Positions 58,728-64,000 of a stretch of 64,000 nt of DNA are shown here, piece by piece; positions within the stretch are counted from its first letter, which is position 1, and each line of letters starts with the position of its first letter. Source of the DNA: Jiangella alba. Lineage in GTDB: Bacteria > Actinomycetota > Actinomycetes > Jiangellales > Jiangellaceae. Both the position numbers and the translations under genes were made by a program. A model generated the notes under the pieces. That model was given only the letters and a program-made list of their open reading frames with translations, was not told the DNA's origin and did no database searches. The stretch spans positions 2,852,001 through 2,916,000 of the forward strand of contig NZ_FNUC01000004.1 in assembly GCF_900106035.1 (NCBI RefSeq). Direction: 5' to 3'.

Positions 58728-60350
58728 ATGACCCTGCGACCGAGGGCCACGCTCGGCCGTGTCCTCGACGATCTCGGGTCGACGCTGCTCGAGGTGGTGG
58801 CCGGGCGGGTCGAGCCGGGCCGCTCGGTGGGCGGGGTGGTCATCCACGACCCGCTGGACCCGCCGTCGATGCCGGCCGACGCGCTGGTGCTGGGGGTGGG
58901 GCTGGCGTCGTCGGGCGAGATCGCGGAGGTGGTGCGGTCGGTCGCCGCCGAGGGCGCGGTCGGGCTGGTGCTGCGGGTCCCGGTCGACATCGACGAGGAC
59001 GTGCGGCGGGCGGTCGCGGACGAGGGCCTGGTGCTGTTCGGCCTGACCCGCGGCGCCTCGTGGGCGCAGGTCGCGGCCATGCTGCGCAGCCTGCTGGCGC
59101 TGGACGACCTCGGCGGGGTCGACGACCAGACGCTGGCGGGCGCCGGCGCGGGCGACCTGTTCGCGCTGGCCGGCGCGGTGTCGGCGCTGCTGGACGCCCC
59201 GCTGACGATCGAGGACCTGAACTCGCGCATCCTCGCGTTCTCCGCCGACCAGGACCGCGCCGACGAGGGGCGCAAGGAGACCGTGCTCGGCCGCCAGGTG
59301 CCCGAACGCTACCTGCGCGAGCTGGAGCGGCAGGGCGCCTTCCGTGCGCTGTACGCGTCCGACCAGCCGGTATACCTGCCGGAGATCGAGGGCACCGGGC
59401 TGCCGCGGGTGGCGATCCGGGTGCGTGCGGGCGACGAGATCCTGGGCTCCATGTGGGCGGCCGTCCGGGAGCCGCTGAGCGCCGAGCGCGAGCAGGCCTT
59501 CGTCGACGCGGCGAAGCTGGTCGCGCTGCACATGCTGCGGCACCGCGCCGGTGCGGACGTCGAGCGGCGGCTGCGGGCGGAGCTGGTCGCGACGGTGGTC
59601 GAGGGCGGCCCGGCGGCCGGAGACGCCGCCAGCCGGCTGGGCCTGGCCGGCGGTCCGGCCTGCGTGCTGGCGCTGGCCGTGCCCGGCGAGGCCGAGCCGT
59701 CCTCCGTCGAGGCCGACCTCCAGCGGGTCGCGGGGGCGTTCGCGCTGCACCTGGCCGCCGTCCACCCGCGGTCGGCGGTGGCGCTGGTCGGCGGCGTCGT
59801 CTACGGCGTCATCCCGCTGGCCGGTGACGGGCCGGACGCCGACCTGCGCGCGGTCGCCGTCGCCGAGGAGTTCCTCAGCCGCATCGGCGCGCGCAGCCGC
59901 GTCGTCGTCGGCATCGGCGGGGTCGCGGCCGGGCCGGCCGGGCTGCCGCAGTCGCGCGCCGACGCCGACCGCGCGGTGCGGGTGCTGCGGACCCGCCCGG
60001 CCGGCGCCCGCGTCGCCCGGCTCATCGACGTGCAGATCTCCGCCTTCCTGCTGGAGCTGGGCAGCGCGATGGCGGCCGAGCGGCAGGTTCCGTCCGGCCC
60101 GGTGGCCCGGCTGGCCGCCTACGACCGCCGGCACCGCGCGCAGATGGTCCCGACGCTGCGCGCCTGGCTCGACGCGTTCGGCGACGTGACGGCGGCCGCG
60201 GCGGCCACGCACGTGCACGTCAACACGTTCCGGTACCGGCTGCGGCGGGTCGGCGAGATCGGCGGGCTGGACCTCGCCGACCCCGACGCGCGGTTCGCGG
60301 CCATGCTCGAACTACGGCTGCGCGCGATGGTTGATCACCCCACGGCCTGA
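58728..60350 (+). CDS. PucR-family transcriptional regulator
   Basis: A 540-residue regulator. N-terminal PucR-type sensor (LDDLGSTLLEVVAGRVEPGRSVGGVVIHDPLDPPSMPADALVLGVG), a central GAF/GGDEF-like part and the C-terminal PucR HTH (LRAWLDAFGDVTAAAAATHVHVNTFRYRLRRVGEIGGLDLADPDARFAAMLELRL). ATG at 58728 is preferred to a TTG at 58707 because AGAGG lies nine bases upstream. PucR regulators control purine or amino acid catabolism; here the operon upstream is the likely target. Confidence 0.9.
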   Translation: MTLRPRATLGRVLDDLGSTLLEVVAGRVEPGRSVGGVVIHDPLDPPSMPADALVLGVGLASSGEIAEVVRSVAAEGAVGLVLRVPVDIDEDVRRAVADEGLVLFGLTRGASWAQVAAMLRSLLALDDLGGVDDQTLAGAGAGDLFALAGAVSALLDAPLTIEDLNSRILAFSADQDRADEGRKETVLGRQVPERYLRELERQGAFRALYASDQPVYLPEIEGTGLPRVAIRVRAGDEILGSMWAAVREPLSAEREQAFVDAAKLVALHMLRHRAGADVERRLRAELVATVVEGGPAAGDAASRLGLAGGPACVLALAVPGEAEPSSVEADLQRVAGAFALHLAAVHPRSAVALVGGVVYGVIPLAGDGPDADLRAVAVAEEFLSRIGARSRVVVGIGGVAAGPAGLPQSRADADRAVRVLRTRPAGARVARLIDVQISAFLLELGSAMAAERQVPSGPVARLAAYDRRHRAQMVPTLRAWLDAFGDVTAAAAATHVHVNTFRYRLRRVGEIGGLDLADPDARFAAMLELRLRAMVDHPTA

Positions 60351-60367
60351 CCGTAGGGTGACCAACC

Positions 60368-62050
60368 ATGCCCGCACCCGCGCCTCGGCCGCGCGACCTC
60401 AGCCCGGCGGAGACCGGGTTCGTGCGGCAGCGCCCGGTGCCCTGGCTGAACCCCGGCCTGCTCGCCGGCACCGCCGTCCGCGTCCTGCTCGCGTACCTGT
60501 TCGGCGGCTACCTCGACAAACGCGAGCTGCAGGCGGCGCTGCCCGACCGCGCCTACGACCACTCCGCCGCCGACGAGCTGTGGTTCGACTACACCGCCGA
60601 CGTCGGTGACGGCTTCGACGCCACCTACTCGGTCGCGTCGCTGCTGGCCCGGCCGGAGCTCATGCTCGACGACGGCCGGCTGCTGCCGCGCGGCGCGCTG
60701 CTCGTGCTCGGCGGCGACCAGGTGTACCCGACGGCGTCCAGCCCGGCCTACGAGAACCGCTGGAAGGGCCCGTACCGCGCCGCCCTGCCCGACCTCGCCG
60801 CCGAGACGCCGTCGCTGTACGCGCTGCCCGGCAACCACGACTGGTACGACGGCCTGACGGCGTTCCTGCGGCTGTTCGCGCAGGGCGACGAGATCGGCGG
60901 CTGGCGCACCCGGCAGGGACGCAGCTACTTCGCGCTGGAGCTGCCGCACGGGTGGTGGCTGTTCGCCGTCGACATCCAGCTGTCCTCGTACATCGACGAG
61001 CCGCAGCTGGACTACTTCCGCCGCGTCGCCGAGCGCCTGTCGCCGGAGAGCCGGATCATTCTCGCGCCGGCCCAGCCGTCGTGGGTCAAGACGCACGAGC
61101 GGCCCGACGCCTACGACAGCCTCGACTACTTCATCCGCACGATCATCGAGCCCACCGGCGCCCGCATCCCGCTGCTGCTCTCCGGCGACATGCACCACTA
61201 CGCGCGTTACGCCGGCGACGGGCCGGACGGGCGCGGCCGCCAGCTGGTGACCTGCGGCGGAGGCGGCGCCTACCTCGTCGGCACCGACCACCTGCCCGAA
61301 TCCGTCGACGTCCCGCCGGAACAGACCATCACCCGGCGGCGCAGCACCCCGCAACGCTACGAGCTGGCCGCGGCGTACCCGTCGCAGCCGGCGTCGCGGC
61401 GGCTGGGGTGGCAGGTGTTCGCCCGGCTGCCGCGGCGCAACCCCGGCTTCGTCGGGCTGCTCGGGGTCATGCAGACGCTGCTCATGCTGGCCTTCGTCAC
61501 GTCGCCGGACCATTTCATCACGCCCGCGACGGTCACCGGGGTGGCCGCCGTACTGGTCGGGACCGCGGTGTTCACGCTGGTCCTGGGCGTGCGGACGCGC
61601 AAGCACATCGCCGCGGCGGTGCTCCATGCGGTGCCGCACGTGGCGCTGGCGCTCGGGGGAGCGGCGGCGTGGTCGGCGCTGCCGCTGTCGGACCTGCCGA
61701 ACCCCTGGGCGACGCTGCTGACGTTCGCCGTCTACGGGCCGGTCGCCGGGCTGCTCGACACCTGGGTCGTCGGTGCGTACCTGCTGGTCGCGCGGTACTT
61801 CGACGTCAACGTCAACGAGCTGTACGCGGGCCTGGGCATCGAGGACCACAAGAGCTTCCTGCGCTTCCACATCGGCCGCGACGGGTCGCTGACGCTGTAC
61901 CCCGTGACGGTCGAACGGGTGGCGCACGCCTGGCGGGCCGACCCGGGCGGCGCGCCGGGCACGCCGTGGATCGTCCCCGCCGAGCCGCTGCACGCCACGC
62001 TGGCCGAGCCGCCGGTACTGCTCGACGGGCCGCGGAGCGGCGCCGGATAG
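60368..62050 (+). CDS. membrane-anchored calcineurin-like metallophosphoesterase
   Basis: A 560-residue protein. The N-terminal phosphoesterase domain has GGDQVYP near residue 117, GNHDWYDGL near 156 and LLLSGDMHHYAR near 275; the expected first DxH motif appears as DYTADVGDGFDATY near 77. Three to five hydrophobic segments follow (LGVMQTLLMLAFVTS, VTGVAAVLVGTAVFTLVLGV, HAVPHVALALGGAAAWSAL, FAVYGPVAGLLDTWVVGAYLLVA) and a C-terminal soluble tail. Substrate unknown. It starts 17 bases after pucR. Confidence 0.82.
   Translation: MPAPAPRPRDLSPAETGFVRQRPVPWLNPGLLAGTAVRVLLAYLFGGYLDKRELQAALPDRAYDHSAADELWFDYTADVGDGFDATYSVASLLARPELMLDDGRLLPRGALLVLGGDQVYPTASSPAYENRWKGPYRAALPDLAAETPSLYALPGNHDWYDGLTAFLRLFAQGDEIGGWRTRQGRSYFALELPHGWWLFAVDIQLSSYIDEPQLDYFRRVAERLSPESRIILAPAQPSWVKTHERPDAYDSLDYFIRTIIEPTGARIPLLLSGDMHHYARYAGDGPDGRGRQLVTCGGGGAYLVGTDHLPESVDVPPEQTITRRRSTPQRYELAAAYPSQPASRRLGWQVFARLPRRNPGFVGLLGVMQTLLMLAFVTSPDHFITPATVTGVAAVLVGTAVFTLVLGVRTRKHIAAAVLHAVPHVALALGGAAAWSALPLSDLPNPWATLLTFAVYGPVAGLLDTWVVGAYLLVARYFDVNVNELYAGLGIEDHKSFLRFHIGRDGSLTLYPVTVERVAHAWRADPGGAPGTPWIVPAEPLHATLAEPPVLLDGPRSGAG

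Positions 62051-64000
<1,950 letters not shown>

Overview
The window is a GC-rich (roughly 70% or more) stretch of actinobacterial chromosome. Evidence: many GTG starts and four-base ATGA/GTGA gene overlaps, a tig-tRNA-clpP1-clpP2-clpX block, ECF sigma factors of the DGPF-partner type, PucR/TetR/IclR/DeoR regulators, a mycothiol-type DsbA-like oxidoreductase and a GuaB1-type IMPDH paralogue. A soil or plant-associated actinomycete (Jiangella-, Streptomyces- or Nocardioides-like) fits; the genus cannot be fixed from the sequence. There is no phage, insertion sequence or CRISPR array.

Layout. 1-1300: the 5' part of a DAHP synthase gene (aroF, minus strand) preceded by a short leader ORF with Tyr-Pro-Tyr-Phe codons and competing hairpins, which looks like ribosome-mediated attenuation; then a tandem duplication of the 3' end of the next gene. 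1262-12006: TraG/TraD-like ATPase, M48 protease, amidase, LLM flavin oxidoreductase, IclR regulator, aminopeptidase N, DsbA-like protein, rpiB and a Fpg/Nei glycosylase. 12072-19810: SpoIIE-type phosphatase, TetR/cupin pair, ABM/TetR pair, YciI plus ECF42-type sigma, and a sigma/anti-sigma pair whose sigma gene lacks a normal start codon. 19891-22229: purC, a DNA-alkylation-repair gene broken by an in-frame TAG, and a HigBA-like toxin-antitoxin pair. 22240-34318: a carbon-source island with a five-gene minus-strand operon (two FGGY kinases, histidine phosphatase, DeoR regulator, 2-hydroxyacid dehydrogenase), a divergent second DeoR regulator, and a plus-strand operon (two permeases, Tat-lipoprotein binding protein, glycerophosphodiesterase, Tat-exported TagC-like protein). 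No ABC ATPase is in this island, so a shared MsiK-type ATPase elsewhere is implied. 34368-35190: an eight-copy tandem array of a nested palindrome that also occurs singly near 950, 1150 and 13359. 35214-39225: small metabolic and regulatory genes and a tRNA-Gly. 39289-43851: tRNA-Pro, tig, clpP1, clpP2, clpX.

43905-60350 is the most interesting part. An N-acyl-D-amino-acid deacylase is followed by a tightly overlapped operon: peptide ABC transporter (binding protein, permease, permease-ATPase fusion, ATPase), an S9 peptidase fused in frame to a class-C beta-lactamase/D-peptidase domain, a cytoplasmic class-A-like serine hydrolase, an M20 deacylase, a COG3375-like GNAT acyltransferase and an enolase-superfamily OSBS/NSAR-like racemase. 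GNAT + NSAR + M20 is the known three-enzyme route that turns D-amino acids irreversibly into L-amino acids through N-succinyl intermediates. I infer a complete uptake, cleavage and stereo-inversion system for D-residue-containing peptides, probably controlled by the PucR regulator downstream. Between the operon and PucR lie six identical 26-bp repeats starting at the last stop codon, a perfect 52-bp palindrome and a truncated dnaB 5' fragment. 60368-64000: metallophosphoesterase, guaB1 and the start of a quinone-oxidoreductase-like gene.
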